Source: Bemisia tabaci
Lineage: Eukaryota > Arthropoda > Insecta > Hemiptera > Aleyrodidae
Direction of reading: 5' to 3'
DNA length: 64,000 nt
NCBI RefSeq assembly: GCF_918797505.1
Contig: NC_092802.1
Coordinates: forward strand, 21,969,883 to 22,033,882
The first letter of the stretch is position 1. Every line of letters starts with the position of its first letter. Of this stretch, positions 10,483 through 21,601 are shown piece after piece. Made by a program: the position numbers and the translations under genes. The notes beneath the pieces are model-generated. The model was given only the letters and a program-made list of their open reading frames with translations. It did not search any database and was not told where the DNA came from.

Positions 10483-11868
10483 ATATATATATGAGTCGCT
10501 TTTATAGCGCTCTTTGGCGCTGTGCGACGCCTAATCGCCACAAAGCTCGGTCTTCCCACAAGTCATCAGGGAGTTGACAATCTCTTATCTCATTTAACAC
10601 CCCCTGTCGCCAACCTCTCACTGGGCGTCCCCTACGTCTCCTCCCAGGAGGAACCCAATCAAGCATCTTTTTTGGCAGCCTCTCTTCCGTCATCCTATTG
10701 ACATGACCATACCAAACAAGTTGTTTGGTCATGACGTCGAACACGATGTCATTTTCGACTTCCATTATCTGACGCACTCTATCATTACGGACCCGATCTC
10801 TCCTAGAAATTCCTGCCGACCTTCTCCAGAAATCCATCTCCATTGCTCTTAACATATCCTGTGTCCGTTTCTTCAGCTGCCAAACTTCACATCCGTATGT
10901 TAATATACTTTTGACTACAGCGTTGTATATCCTCCTCTTGTTATCTTTGGAAATCCGCTGATCCCAGAGGATTCCATTTAACATCGCTATAGCCTTCCTT
11001 GCTAAGGTGTTCCTTTCCCTGATAGCTTGATCCGTCCTTCCATCCTGGGTCAACCGCACTCCCAAGTACTTAAAGTGCTCGCAGCCTTTGATCTGCTGCC
11101 CATCCTCCAACTCAATGCTTTGCTGATCACCGCCAAAAGTCATCTTCTCAGATTTGGATATGCTGACTTCCAGACCCCACTTCCGATACTCTTCTACTAG
11201 CTTGCGCATCATGTATTCCGCGTCATCTTGATCTTGAACAACCACCACCTGGTCATCAGCAAAGCACAGAGTAAACAGAGTTTCGAGATCACCCAAGGGG
11301 ACACCCATACCAGAGCATTTCTTTTTCCATTCTTTTAGCACGCACTCGAGATAAATTTTAAATAATGTTGGCGACAAACAACATCCCTGTTTTAAACCCT
11401 TAGTCACATAAAATCCCGCTGACAACCCCCCATGGCACTTAACTTTGGTAAAACTCCCTTTATAAAATCGCTTAACAGCGTCAATCAACCCCCCGTTAAA
11501 ATTCGATTTTTCCAAGGCCTCCCAAAGTTTCACCAACGGCACGCTGTCATACGCCTTCTGGAGATCCACAAAAATTAAATGCAGTTCCTGAGCTACGGCC
11601 ATTTTCTTCTCAATGACCTGGACAATAACAAAGAGGTGATCTATCGTAGACCTGCCAGCTCTAAAACCAGCCTGCTCCTCTGCTTCGTGATCCTGCCATT
11701 CGTCCTCGATCTTCGCTTTCAGTATCTTCCCGTACACTTTGCTTATTGTCCCGGTCACTGAGAGCCCCCGGTAGTTGTTACAGTCGTCCTTCCTTCCCTT
11801 CTTTTTGTAGATGGCCTTGATCCAAGACTCCTTCCACTCCCTTGGTACCTCGTCACCCCTGATGCATA
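10483..11868 (-). mobile_element. 5'-truncated RTE-type LINE with 12-bp target duplication
   Basis: The body lies exactly between two perfect copies of CAATCACAAAAT (10471-10482 and 11869-11880). On the minus strand the coding region is followed by only about 20 bp and then an AT dinucleotide run (10481-10492). A very short 3' UTR ending in a simple repeat is typical of RTE-clade LINEs. The upstream part of the element (5' UTR, endonuclease, start of RT) is missing, as expected from incomplete target-primed reverse transcription. Confidence 0.9.
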
Positions 11869-11875
11869 CAATCAC
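10502..11875 (-). CDS. RTE-like LINE reverse transcriptase, 5'-truncated ORF
   Basis: The product is an RNA-directed DNA polymerase that copies LINE RNA at a nicked target. Visible RT motifs by residue are: NNYRGLSV (33-40); AGFRAGRSTIDH (69-80); motif A IFVDLQKAYD with Asp104 (101-110); motif B GLKQGCCLSP (160-169); motif C FADD with the catalytic pair Asp207-Asp208 (205-208); and FKYLG (268-272). The C-terminus has WYGHVNRM and a GRRRRGRP basic segment, usual in RTE-type proteins. The frame is open for 457 codons without a break. The apparent start is a GTG inside the target duplication, so it is a truncation edge, not a true start; the apurinic endonuclease domain expected upstream is absent. 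Lack of decay suggests a fairly recent insertion, but this copy should not be autonomous. Confidence 0.92.
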   Translation of the reverse strand: MIVCIRGDEVPREWKESWIKAIYKKKGRKDDCNNYRGLSVTGTISKVYGKILKAKIEDEWQDHEAEEQAGFRAGRSTIDHLFVIVQVIEKKMAVAQELHLIFVDLQKAYDSVPLVKLWEALEKSNFNGGLIDAVKRFYKGSFTKVKCHGGLSAGFYVTKGLKQGCCLSPTLFKIYLECVLKEWKKKCSGMGVPLGDLETLFTLCFADDQVVVVQDQDDAEYMMRKLVEEYRKWGLEVSISKSEKMTFGGDQQSIELEDGQQIKGCEHFKYLGVRLTQDGRTDQAIRERNTLARKAIAMLNGILWDQRISKDNKRRIYNAVVKSILTYGCEVWQLKKRTQDMLRAMEMDFWRRSAGISRRDRVRNDRVRQIMEVENDIVFDVMTKQLVWYGHVNRMTEERLPKKMLDWVPPGRRRRGRPVRGWRQGVLNEIRDCQLPDDLWEDRALWRLGVAQRQRAL

Positions 11876-11880
11876 AAAAT

Positions 11881-12656
11881 CACTACGTTAAAAATAAAAG
11901 ATGGTATTTAGTTAGAGAAAAAAAAAAACAAAAAAACACACAAACAAATTCTGAAACCAAATGTTAGATTCAATCGGAGGCTAGTGAAATACTGGTTTAA
12001 TTATCATTCTATACAATTTTAAATTATAGGGTTTACATTAGAATTAAGGAAACTTCAAATAGTTTTTCGTATTTTTTAGGCACCTTTCCTCAAATAAATG
12101 CGGCATTGGGTGTTCATAATAATTATATGATTTCGTCTTGAATATCTATAGCTCATTATTCGATTATTCTTAGTTGTTTTTTTTCTTATTTAATGTACGT
12201 CGAAGGAGGAGAAATAAAAAGATCAGAATGTTCCTCATAATCATCGGGTGTGCTGCTTTTCTATCCAAGACAAAAGGGCGGTTTGATGTTACAGGAAAAA
12301 GTATGAACTAATGAGGAAGGTCAGTGTAAATCTATAATATGGTAATTCTGCAGGAATTCTGCTGCATGTACGTGAGAATATACTCACCGTTTTACGTCCT
12401 CAGTTCTTTTTCCTCTTCCAAAAAATATAGATACGTTTTAAATGCCTTGTATGTACGTATGCCTGGTGCTTTCGCAAAAGTACGGACAAGAAATTATGAC
12501 GTTAAAAAATAGACGTCATTATGCAAGAACGCGATTGACCTATGTGCATTGGGCGTCACAAGAAGTCTTTATTTTAGGGATGGGTATGATTTGAGTTTTA
12601 TCGTGTCGGGTATGGACTTAGGTTAAGGAGTGTCCTGCGCCGTGCCGGTTGTTCAA
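11881..12656. other. Unassigned AT-rich stretch
   Basis: It holds an A-rich run at about 11918-11940 and AT-rich unique-looking sequence. No gene or recognised repeat. Confidence 0.4.
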
Positions 12657-12800
12657 TGACAATTTTGCAAGTTGGCAATACGGTTTCCCTTCCATTTGAA
12701 TCCATTGAAAATATCGATTTTAGGTGAGGCAAGCTGCCTCACCAAGAATCGATTGTTTCACATACAATTAAATGGAGAGAAAGCAATATTGATTATTCTT
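12657..12800. mobile_element. Family D element
   Basis: It begins TGACAATTTTGCAAGTTGGC and contains ATATCGATTTTAGGTGAGGC, the central GTGAGGCAAGCTGCCTCACC and AATCGATTG. The right arm decays after AAATGGAG. Confidence 0.65.
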
Positions 12801-12909
12801 GTAAGAATCGCTATTGCGGTCGTTCAACTTCAGTGCTTTTGCTCTAAATTGACCAACCTGTTCTTATAAAAACCGCTTCATAATAGTAAGTAACGTGCGC
12901 AGAGGCTAT

Positions 12910-13788
12910 CAGGGCCGGATTAAGGAGGTGGCCACATGTGCCGCGGCCCATGGCGGCAAATAATCTAGGGGGCGGCAAATCTTGCAATTTTTTTTAAATG
13001 CAGGTATAAAAAAAAACGGATTTAGAAAAAAAAAATTACAAACGGAAAAAGGCGACAAAATCTCTCATTTCCTGAAAGTATAGTAATTTCTAATTTTGTC
13101 TTCTTTCAGTCATACAAGTGACAGAACCGTTAATTAATCGAGTTAAGAGAGAAACCAAACACGCAATTTGGCCTGGAACGGCGTGACTTGGAGAGAAATG
13201 ATGACGAAGACTTGAGATGAAAATGAGAAGCTTCGGCGCGGCGATCGATCGGCATGTAACACATATTAGCGCCTACAAGGCTGCACGAATACTTCACGCA
13301 TTGCATCAAACATAGTGCGGTCTATGTGGTCAGCGTGAAACGGATAGCGCCTGCAAGAATGCATGAATACTTCACGCATTGCGTCAAACAGTGCGTTCAG
13401 CAGCGGTCGGCGTGAGAATCATAGTACCTACAAGACTGTCGGAATACTTCACGCATTGCGCCAAACACGGTGCGGTCTGCGCGGCGCGGCGCGGCGGAAG
13501 TTAAAATCATTGAACCACATTTAGGTTTGTTCTTTCATAATTTTATCGTTCATTTCTTATGAATGGAAGGCCTTGTCCACTAAGAGATACGTTTACGAAA
13601 CGTAAATTTTGTGAAAAGTTCCGTGAACTTTTGCTAGTAGTGTTGACAGGGCTTTCTCAAAAAAATTTGTCCAACACGAGTAAACGCGTCTTATGCACCC
13701 CTCTCCCGCTGGCACGTTCACTTGATGGTTTTTATTGATGTTTCAAAAACGAATGAGAATGGGCGGCAAGTAGGTAAATCCGGCCCTG
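12910..13788. mobile_element. Family L hAT-like element, 879 bp
   Basis: The termini CAGGGCCGGATTAA and TAAATCCGGCCCTG are inverted. The flanks are 8-bp repeats with one mismatch, GAGGCTAT (12902-12909) and GAAGCTAT (13789-13796), which points to the hAT superfamily. There is no transposase. Three diverged internal repeats of about 75 bp (from about 13268, 13349 and 13426) contain GAATACTTCACGCATTGC. Confidence 0.85.
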
Positions 13789-13796
13789 GAAGCTAT

Positions 13797-14158
13797 GCTA
13801 GAGGCCTCAAGGAGGAGCATGCGTAGAATCCTGAAATGTATACATAGCTCAACTACTGAAAAATCCTAAAGCCTTCGAGTTATACTCTGTCAGGTATATA
13901 ATTCCTCCTTGTATTAATCACAATAAATATAATTTTGTTCCAAAAAACAAAACAAAAAACAAAAAAACTACTGAAAAATTGATGGGAATCGGAAAGAAAA
14001 AGTAGGTAAAATCTTTTACGAAATACCTTTCGTCACAAGTTTTTCATTCAAGTTTTCACAAGAGCGAGCATTATGTCCGAGAGATGAGCAGTGCGTTCCC
14101 TTTGAGGTAATGTCTTCTCTTAAAATTGTTTACGGATGGATGAAACAAAGTGAGTTGC
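13797..14158. other. Unassigned stretch
   Basis: No gene seen. An A-rich patch around 13943-13970 (CAAAACAAAAAACAAAAAAA) follows a near AATAAA and could be a decayed retroposon tail. Confidence 0.35.
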
Positions 14159-14720
14159 AATGGACCACTAGACAAGGTACGAATTTCAGCATTCTGATGC
14201 TTGATTCTTAACCATCATTTCACGTAAAACACGATACGCACAACGAAAATTACAAAAATCAACTCCTTACGAAGCTATTTAATGATTCTTAGTGCGTGAA
14301 TTCAAACCATCCGCTCCTGAAAACTTAATGCTCTACGTGATTCACATCGCGCGCTAAACGTTATCATGACAGTCTTTGCGATATAAAAATCTGGCAACCT
14401 CAATTTTGACGCTTTGGCTCAGATATAGCAAATTGCTTATAGTTTGAAAAAAACATGGCGGGAAATGAAAATGAACATTGCTCGATTGAGAAGCTTGCTG
14501 AAACCGTTGTAGTGCGCGCGAATTGACTCGCGTAGAGCTTTGAGTTTCTTGTGAGCGGGCAGTTCAAATTCCTCGTAACCAATGTGAAATAAAAACGTTA
14601 ATATCTTTGTTAGGAGTTGGTTTCAGTAATTTTCGTTGTGTTAATCGGGTTCTACGTGAAATTCTTGTTAAGAAAATTGTATCAGATTGTTAAAATTCGT
14701 ACCTTGTCTAGTGGTCCATT
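14159..14720. mobile_element. Family F TIR element, about 560 bp
   Basis: It starts ATGGACCACTAGACAAGGTA and ends in the inverse TACCTTGTCTAGTGGTCCAT, followed by TTGCA, which also stands on the left flank. The arms stay inverted for over 200 bp, making a large foldback. A close relative lies at 30187-30740. Confidence 0.85.
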
Positions 14721-15339
14721 GCATCCAGCAGGATGGATCATTCAAGTATTAAACACGCTTAAGTAGCCATTTCAATGATCGGAGTCTTATGAGGTATTTA
14801 TGTGACCGCTTTCGCTATGAGAGGCAACACTATTTAGACTTGTAATGCAGCCTTAGTCACTAACGTATTACTCATGTAAAAATAGCAGAGATGTATTCTT
14901 TAAATCTCTTGATGCAGGTTGACCTCAGTATGCAAACCTTGATTTCACTGCACAATGGCACAATGAAGTCCTGAATGAGTCATCTTACTCAGTTTTCGAA
15001 AGAAGTGAAGTTATCGATTTTTTTTCTTATTCAAAAAATCTCGCCCCTGATCCTGAGCCTTTGAGCTGACTCGGCTTAGAGGCAGCGAGAGAGAATATTT
15101 CAGTAAAAAAAGAAAGAAAACAACTTGAAAAATGTGCACAAACACGTGGATATTCAGAGCGGAGGAAAAGTGAAAGCACAAAAAATCCTCAATGAGGAAA
15201 AACGTTCGGGACAAAGGAAGGTGCCTAGGGCACTAGCGCATGTTTGATATTTTCATCACACAGCCGTAGGAGGGGAAAAGAGGGGATATGATTGGATGTG
15301 CTGGATTTAAACGGAAGCGTTTATACCTCAGATCACTTG
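14721..15339. other. Unassigned stretch
   Basis: No supportable gene or recognised repeat. The minus strand has a short open frame over 15011-15214 rich in Phe and Leu, which reflects T-rich composition. Confidence 0.4.
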
Positions 15340-15518
15340 TTTAAATTAATAGACCCAGCGATAGACAAAGAAGCCATAAGGATCATCCTATTGGTTGAAA
15401 CGGACGGAATTGTTATAGACTGAAGGGGAAAATGATGGACTAATAATCCGGTCGCTCGTGCGTTGCTGTTAGTTTGTCTATTATTTACCTCCTTTGTCCA
15501 TTGCAACCACTTGTTTCC
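15340..15518. mobile_element. Family E element truncated by a family C insertion
   Basis: It runs from CAGCGATAGACAAAGAAGCC (about 15356) through the CATTGCAACCACTTG block and stops where CAGTGGCG begins at 15521. Its right inverted end is missing. Confidence 0.65.
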
Positions 15519-15520
15519 AC

Positions 15521-15622
15521 CAGTGGCGTGGAGTGGCGTGCTTTGCGGTATATCGATTGTTATGCCATTTAAACCTGTGGTAACTAATCGATTACTGAGG
15601 TGTTCGCTGCGAACACCTAGAG
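15521..15622. mobile_element. Family C hAT-like MITE, truncated
   Basis: It starts CAGTGGCGTGGAGTGGCGTG, a small duplication of the end, contains TATCGATTGTTATGCCATTT, and breaks off after TTCGCTGCGAACACC. Confidence 0.6.
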
Positions 15623-16024
15623 TACCTATATTGAGAGAGTATGGCCACTGGTGTTACCACCTCTGATTGGCTCAGCCATCTTAGGCTGAATGGAGCCCTT
15701 AGGATCCAAAAATGGCGGTCGCCATAAGTTAATGTAATGCAAAATGACTCAAAATGTAGTTTTCTTTGCTTATCGTAACGAGAAATTTACCCAAATGCAC
15801 TATTGCGACTTCTTTACAGCCTTTCTGTCAGCCGAACATAAATCAAAACATAAAAAAAAAATAATTTAAAATATCACTCTAAAATAAGATCAGAGATTTC
15901 AATCAGGATTTGAAGAATTCTACAAGATGTAAGTAGGATTTTTTAAATGTAGGATTCCACTGAAAGAACTGAAAGTGTAAATTAAATTTGACTTTTGTCT
16001 TTCATACAATTTGTATTGCATTAT
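15623..16024. other. Unassigned stretch
   Basis: A+T-rich sequence. A GTAAGT donor-like site at 15930 has no convincing exon upstream. Confidence 0.35.
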
Positions 16025-16025
16025 T

Positions 16026-16125
16026 GCAAGGTGGCAACACTGCTTCAATTTAATGCTGCTTCAATTTAAATGTATGTAAATAATCGATGTTTTTAATGCA
16101 TTTAAATGGAGACAAACAGGATTCC
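16026..16125. mobile_element. Family D element, internally deleted
   Basis: It begins GCAAGGTGGCAACACTGC, retains ATCGAT and AAATGGAGACAAACAGG, but lacks the central GTGAGGCA palindrome. GCTTCAATTTAA occurs twice, 12-15 bp apart. Confidence 0.5.
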
Positions 16126-17233
16126 CAACTCAAGTGAAAAGTCTCCTGTTAACAACAATATTTGGCCTAGGGAAAATTTCTTTTCAAACATGGTCAATTT
16201 ATCGAGCATTTTATATTCAGATATTCAAAATTACTTCCTAAGCTGACACTAAGCTGCAGAATTTCACCTCTGAAAACAGTTAAAGAACTGTGCTCATGAT
16301 TCGCCGAATTTTTTTTTTATTTCCTCGGACCGCCCCATACGAGATTGAAGCTCAATGTTAAAATTCACGACAGGCTGTAAAACATATTAAAAATGAGTCC
16401 AGTCAATACTCGTAAATTGAGTCGAATAAAACTCCAACTTATGTGAGACAATTAAGGAAATTTATAGAGTTAGAGGCAAATAAAGTGAGATGCATATAGT
16501 CTTCGACTCAAATACAGAGTCTGATTTTTCAACCTGATCGTTTAGTTTGGAAAAGTATGCCCTTATTTTTAAGGGCGTATCTTTAAGTGTATTTCTATTC
16601 GGAAAATTTTTTATGCAAATGTTATCACCTTCCCTCTGCAGGGAGACATAGGGTATAATGGTCGATTCCTCAAACAAATTAGTCAATTGACATACACTCC
16701 TCAGACTGCGTCCTCTTATCTTACCCTTAAAGAATTATGCAGGCTTTTAATGAGATAATCACTCGAGAATGAGTGCTGGCTATTTTGCCGTCCACCGAAA
16801 ATGAAGGAAAATCACCTGCAAACAATCCTCTTCTAATTATATGACGGACAATATGCATGGACGCTCGGCTTCACATGAGATAACTATTCGAGCATGGGTG
16901 TCGATCGTTTTGCCGTGAATCGAAATTGAAGGCGCAACATATATGCGTAACAAGACGACCCTTTGTTAATGCCCTTTGTAAGGACTTTTGATACATAACA
17001 GATAAGAGGGAGGAAAATACGAAGAAAAAGCAGGAGGGGAGAAATAAAGAGTGAGTCAAAGATGAGAGGAGAGGAGAAGGAGACAGGGAAAAGAGGAAGG
17101 AGCAGAAGAATTTATTTGTCCTCTGTTTTATTTTCTCCTTTTTTTCTTCTTCCTCTTTATATTTTCATTTTTCGTCCTCTCTTTTTCTTTATACCTCTTC
17201 TTCGGGGCTGGCACTTTGTTCGTTTGGTTTCAT
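16126..17233. other. Unassigned stretch
   Basis: No gene is supported. The sequences around 16755-16790 and 16875-16925 are diverged repeats of one another (GAGATAATCACTCGAGAATG and GAGATAACTATTCGAGCATG), a decayed direct duplication spaced about 120 bp. Confidence 0.4.
17028..17205. repeat. Adjacent purine and pyrimidine tracts
   Basis: A purine-rich block (17028-17112, mostly A and G) is followed at once by a pyrimidine-rich block (17118-17200, mostly C and T). The arms are loosely complementary, so the region could form a hairpin or triplex. It is not coding. Confidence 0.6.
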
Positions 17234-17482
17234 CTGCGGTGCGAAGGAATACACCGTATGAACGTTCGAATGTTACCAACCTCTCCGATGATAAGTATAT
17301 TTTTGAAGAAAATTATTAATTCTTTTCTTTGAATTTTTCAGACATTTTGGATCCAATTACGAACAAAATTACCTGAAAAACTGTAGGATAAATATTCACA
17401 AATATTCTCGAAAATTCGTGATTTGTCAAGAAAATTTGGCAACATCTGAATGTTTTTACGGCGCACCTCCTTAGCACGACAG
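17234..17482. mobile_element. Family A MITE, diverged
   Basis: It starts CTGCGGTGCGAAGGAATACA and ends CTCCTTAGCACGACAG. Flanks TCAT and TTAT match at three of four bases. The arms are more diverged than in other copies. Confidence 0.7.
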
Positions 17483-18690
17483 TTATGTATGGCCTTTTAA
17501 AGTTTAGAAGTGTCTTATAAAACCGAGTTCGCCAGACTAGGACTTTTTTCTTGTGAAAGTTGTGATTTTTGAGTTTGGATTTATCTAATTGCGCTGTTTT
17601 TGGAAGATTCAATAGTAACAACGATTTTGTGCAACATCAACTCACAAGTACAAGCAAGAACAAATTCTGAGAGATGATGCCAAGATGACTCAAGAATGCT
17701 ACAGTGTGAGTAAGCCTACTTATGTAATTAGTCAAATTCTCAATGTAGTAATGAAGTTTCAGCAGGGTTGCCATTCCTGGCAGCTAAAAAGTACGAATTT
17801 GATGTCCAGGGTTCTCACTCTCACACTAGATGGCAGCTGTGTTTCAACACAAAAAATTCTGTAAATATATTTGGCAATCTACTTTCCAATAATGACTTAG
17901 TAGTAGAAGTATATATAATTTATCGGGCTCCAAAACATCTATTGGCTATATTATACCTGGTGTTCGAACATAAGATTTTGAGGTGTCAAGAAAATGTTAT
18001 GAGTTAAAAACTCAACATTAATACTTTTTTTTTGTTGAGAATTGAAATTAAATGTTAAACAAAACTTTATTTTAAAAACATATGGTTCAGTCACATGTTT
18101 TACGAGATTTAATGTAATTTCAGTTGAATTCTAATTGTTTAGGCAAGTAGTAATTTGAAGTAATACTACTTTGTCACAAATGTCATAGTTTATTACCGCG
18201 AACATCCGCAGTAAGATTTCCAAATCCCTCTTTGACAAAACATTAATTGTTTTTAAGTAAAAATCATCACACTGGAAAATTCTTCAATTTGACCAAGTGT
18301 AATGTGCGCAGAAATTGGCATGGCTTAAGTAGACTTTAGCTCCTTTGAAGATACTGCGAGAAATTTAAATAGGAGACATTCATTTCTTACTTAAACGTTT
18401 TTTGAAAGCTCTATTTCATTTACTGCATTCCGTGTAAGAAACTTAGGGTCATGAAACATATCGGTGTTTAAGTTTATTAATCATTAGTGGCTAATATTTT
18501 AGCTTCTAGAGTCTTTGTGCTGACATGTACAATACAGTCCAATTCAGCCTTCCCTTTAAGCGGTAGCAAATGAATGCATTTTAATTTTATCTGTATACCA
18601 TGTGTTGAGGTGGTTGATCCTACAAGTACGTGCAGAGTGAAAATTCAAAAACCAACACGTGACATAAAATGTTGCTGTGGTTGCTCCATT
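17483..18690. other. Unassigned AT-rich stretch
   Basis: I see no exon with coherent splice phases and no repeat shared with the rest of the window. Confidence 0.4.
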
Positions 18691-18849
18691 AGTGGTGTAG
18701 CGTGCTTTGCGATGTATCGATTGATCTGTCATTTAAACCTACGGAAAAGGATCGATAAACAGGGTGTTCGCAACGAACATCATAATAATCGATTTTTTAC
18801 CACGAATTAAATGTAGTTATAATAATCGATCATTCACGCCTCGCCTCTG
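18691..18849. mobile_element. Family C hAT-like MITE
   Basis: It runs from AGTGGTGTAGCGTGC to CACGCCTCGCCTCTG. The CAGCTTCAAATGGGG block of other copies is altered here. Flanks TTGCTCC and GTGCTCC may be a decayed 8-bp duplication. Confidence 0.75.
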
Positions 18850-18960
18850 GGGTGCTCCTCTTGGTAAAATAATTTAAATGCCTTTAGGTATCCCATGTAC
18901 TTTTCATTCAGACATTTTCCCTAAATATCGATCGATAACTGAAGTGGGAAACCGCGTATT

Positions 18961-19478
18961 TCAATGGAGATGTTGCATGTGTGAGGGATTTGCGATTTGA
19001 CCGTTGATTTTTATATAAAAGTTCGCGAGAAACACGATGGTGCCACTGGTTTTCTCTGAAATCATCTCCCAAGCTCAAAAAAAGCTCTCAAAGTGAGGCC
19101 AAAATGGAGGGGATATCCCACCCTACCCTGAGAGTCCACCTCTACATCAAAACAAACTCTCCATGCAAAGATAGGGAGCAAATACATTAGTAGGGTTGCC
19201 ACTTTATCTGGGGACTCCAAAACTGAAAACACGGCAACCCTGCTAATGTATTTGCTCCCTATCTTTGCATGGAGAGTTTGTCTTGATGTAGAGGTGGACT
19301 CTCTGGATAGCGTGGGATATCCCCTCCATTTTGGCCTCAACTTGAGAGATTTTTTTGAGCTCGGGAGTTGATTTCAGAGAAAACCAGTGCGGCACCATCG
19401 TGTTTCTCGCAAACTTTTACATAAGAATCAACAGTCAAATCGCAAATTCTTCACACATGCATGCAACATCTCCATTTC
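18961..19478. mobile_element. Long near-perfect foldback, about 518 bp (family H)
   Basis: The left arm 18961-19198 and right arm 19240-19478 are inverted copies with few mismatches, separated by only about 40 bp (TTATCTGGGGACTCCAAAAC lies in the loop). The inner arm reads CTAATGTATTTGCTCCCTAT on the right. A partial, more diverged copy of the outer arm is at 46880-47015. Both strands have incidental open frames; neither is a gene. Confidence 0.85.
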
Positions 19479-19845
19479 CGATCCTTTTCTATTTTTTATT
19501 CTTGAAGAGAAAGAATCAAACCTCGAGGCTTGAAATTTATATAGAATATTCTGCTAACAAAGAAGAAGAACCAAAGAGGATTTCAAGAAATTACGTTAAG
19601 TTTTAGGTACAAAGAAAAAATAAAGTATAATAGGAAGTCTGCAACGTCGCAGGGTTCGCACAGGGCCATCGAAGTGCATCTCAATTTACGAAAAAAATTG
19701 ATATTCCTAAACTACACAAGATTCCTGTTTTATGTTGTATAGCTGCACAATCTTGTAGCGACACCTGATACCGCCTACCATCTTTTGAACTCATACTCAC
19801 CACATGTCAATCACTCTCGCACCGAAAATGCGGGTTTTCGCCGAG

Positions 19846-19977
19846 ATGGCAACGCCGGTCAGACCTCACCTTAACCTGAATAGTCTGATTTCGGTGGTTG
19901 CGGTTGTGAGCCTTGTAACCGAGCGTCTTTTTTCACATTTTGCACTGAATCCGTCCAATCACATTTGGCAGCGCTAA
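19846..19977 (+). CDS. Small ORF, 43 codons, possible short protein or first exon
   Basis: The ATG sits in a good context (GCCGAGATGG) in a locally CpG-richer, non-repetitive block (19800-20110). The predicted peptide starts MATPVRPHLNLNSL, has a short hydrophobic run ISVVAVVSLV (about 15-24) and ends HIWQR. A GT within CTTGTAACC at about 19913 could act as a donor. CCAAT at 19954 on the same strand also allows this block to be a promoter rather than coding. No family is recognised. Confidence 0.2.
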   Translation: MATPVRPHLNLNSLISVVAVVSLVTERLFSHFALNPSNHIWQR

Positions 19978-20180
19978 AAACAAGAAAAAAATCGCTCGCC
20001 GAATTCCATCGGGCTTCGTTGTTTCGAAATGTGGACTTGAAGGAGCTAGAGGCGTGCGTAGTAGCTCCAGCTTGTGACTGGATCTTAGCGATCGATCGTA
20101 TTCGATAGTGGTTCGATGAATCGTTTGGTTCAAAACAATAGAACACAACCTTAAACAAGCATTTTAGGATTTAAGTCATT

Positions 20181-20342
20181 GGCGGATCCAGCAAATTGGC
20201 AACATTGTCTTTTCTCCATTCAAACCTATGGAAATAATGTATCGATTCTTGGAGGGACCAAGTGCTCCGTCAAGAATCGACTATTTAGCATAAGTTTAAA
20301 TGGAGGAAATCCGGGGTTGCCAAATTGCTGGATCCGCCTCTG
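20181..20342. mobile_element. Family D-related TIR element
   Basis: The outer arms GGCGGATCCAGCAAATTGGC and GCCAAATTGCTGGATCCGCC are almost perfect inverses. The centre TTGGAGGGACCAAGTGCTCCGTCAA replaces the family's usual palindrome. Ends CAxAGGCGGATCC-like suggest a hAT subfamily. Confidence 0.75.
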
Positions 20343-20984
20343 ATTTAAGTTATATAGAGAAGCTGAAAAAGAGGGAATTCCTATAACAGTTTCACTTTTC
20401 ATTGTCATCATGTGGTAGTAATAGGAATCAAAAATCAATCACAAAAACCCGATTCCACAGATTATTCCATTGATTTTTGAGGCTATGTTCACATGATGAA
20501 CTAATCGATATCGATGTAATCTCAGCTACAGAACGCCTGTGTGACGTATCGAATACGATTCATTGGTTTATAGTATGAGGTGTTTAATTCTTGACTTGTG
20601 TAAATTCTACTTTTTCTATTGTGGTAAATAAGGTTCTTTGGGGGAAGTAGTCATGCATGCATCTACAAGGCACAGGAGTATGTAGGAAAAGAATAGTCCA
20701 ACTCTGAATTGCATCAGTAGAATATGTTACCTATAGTTAAATAAGTGAGACATGATCGAATGAATTCAAAGTAAACCCGCCCTACAGTCACGATGAGAAC
20801 GTTAAGAAATATTATAAAATTCACAATTTGACGCACCGTTTTCGTGGTCCGTATCACTTATTTTCGCAGGTATTTTTTGTTCTGAAAGCTTGTGGGGTTA
20901 CATTTCCAACAAACAAAATACAATTTTAGCGGTTGGATGTCGGCAGGAAAGGGCACAAATTTACTCAAGATACACAATAATAAA
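20343..20984. other. Unassigned stretch
   Basis: Unique-looking AT-rich sequence with no gene call. Confidence 0.4.
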
Positions 20985-21232
20985 CATTTAAACAGCGGTT
21001 AACAAGACTTATTTTCACACGAATACCACCATAACGTCTCGGTTGAAAACTCAGCCTTTCTCAGTTGGATAAAAACAGTCAAACATTTTAAAAATCCAGC
21101 CAAGTACTAAGTTTTTGGATTTTTAAATTTTTTATACCGTTTTTCCAACTGAGAAAGGCTGAGTTTCCAGCCGGAACGTTTTGGTGGTATTTACGTGAAA
21201 ATTAGCCTTGTTACCGGTTGTTCAAATTGTTA
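20985..21232. mobile_element. Foldback element (family I), about 248 bp
   Basis: The arms pair AGCGGTTAACAAGACTTATT with the inverse near 21206-21225, and AGCCTTTCTCAGTTGGATAA (21053) with CCAACTGAGAAAGGCTGAG (about 21147). A partial copy is at 52395-52640. Confidence 0.75.
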
Positions 21233-21329
21233 TTTTTGTAAGTATATTCTTCATGATCTTACTCTTATGCGCCTTATCCTCTAAGCTCCTTAAATGTAGT
21301 TACCCAAGTAGCAGTGTTTGCGCTAGATA

Positions 21330-21581
21330 GCGATTTTATCGGTTCATAAGCGCGATTATATCGGTGGCAATTTATCCCAATATTATTGAATGAAAAATTG
21401 CGATTTATGGCGATTAAATCGCTATGCATCGCAATTTTTTGTTCGACAAAATCGCGATCATTTTTCGTAGATAAAATCGAGATTAAATCGCCATATATCG
21501 CGATTTTTGTTTCGATAATATCGCGATAAATTGCCGGGGATTATAAATCGTTATTATATTGCAAGAGGATCGAGGATAATC
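21330..21581. repeat. ATCGCGAT-rich palindrome cluster, left part
   Basis: Over 250 bp the sequence repeats variants of GCGATTTTATCG, AAATCGCGAT and GATAAAATCG in both orientations at least a dozen times without a fixed period. It resumes at 22088-22130 beyond the family G insert. Many short inverted repeats make it strongly self-complementary. Confidence 0.65.
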
Positions 21582-21601
21582 GCTCAGATGTTGATGATCC
21601 T

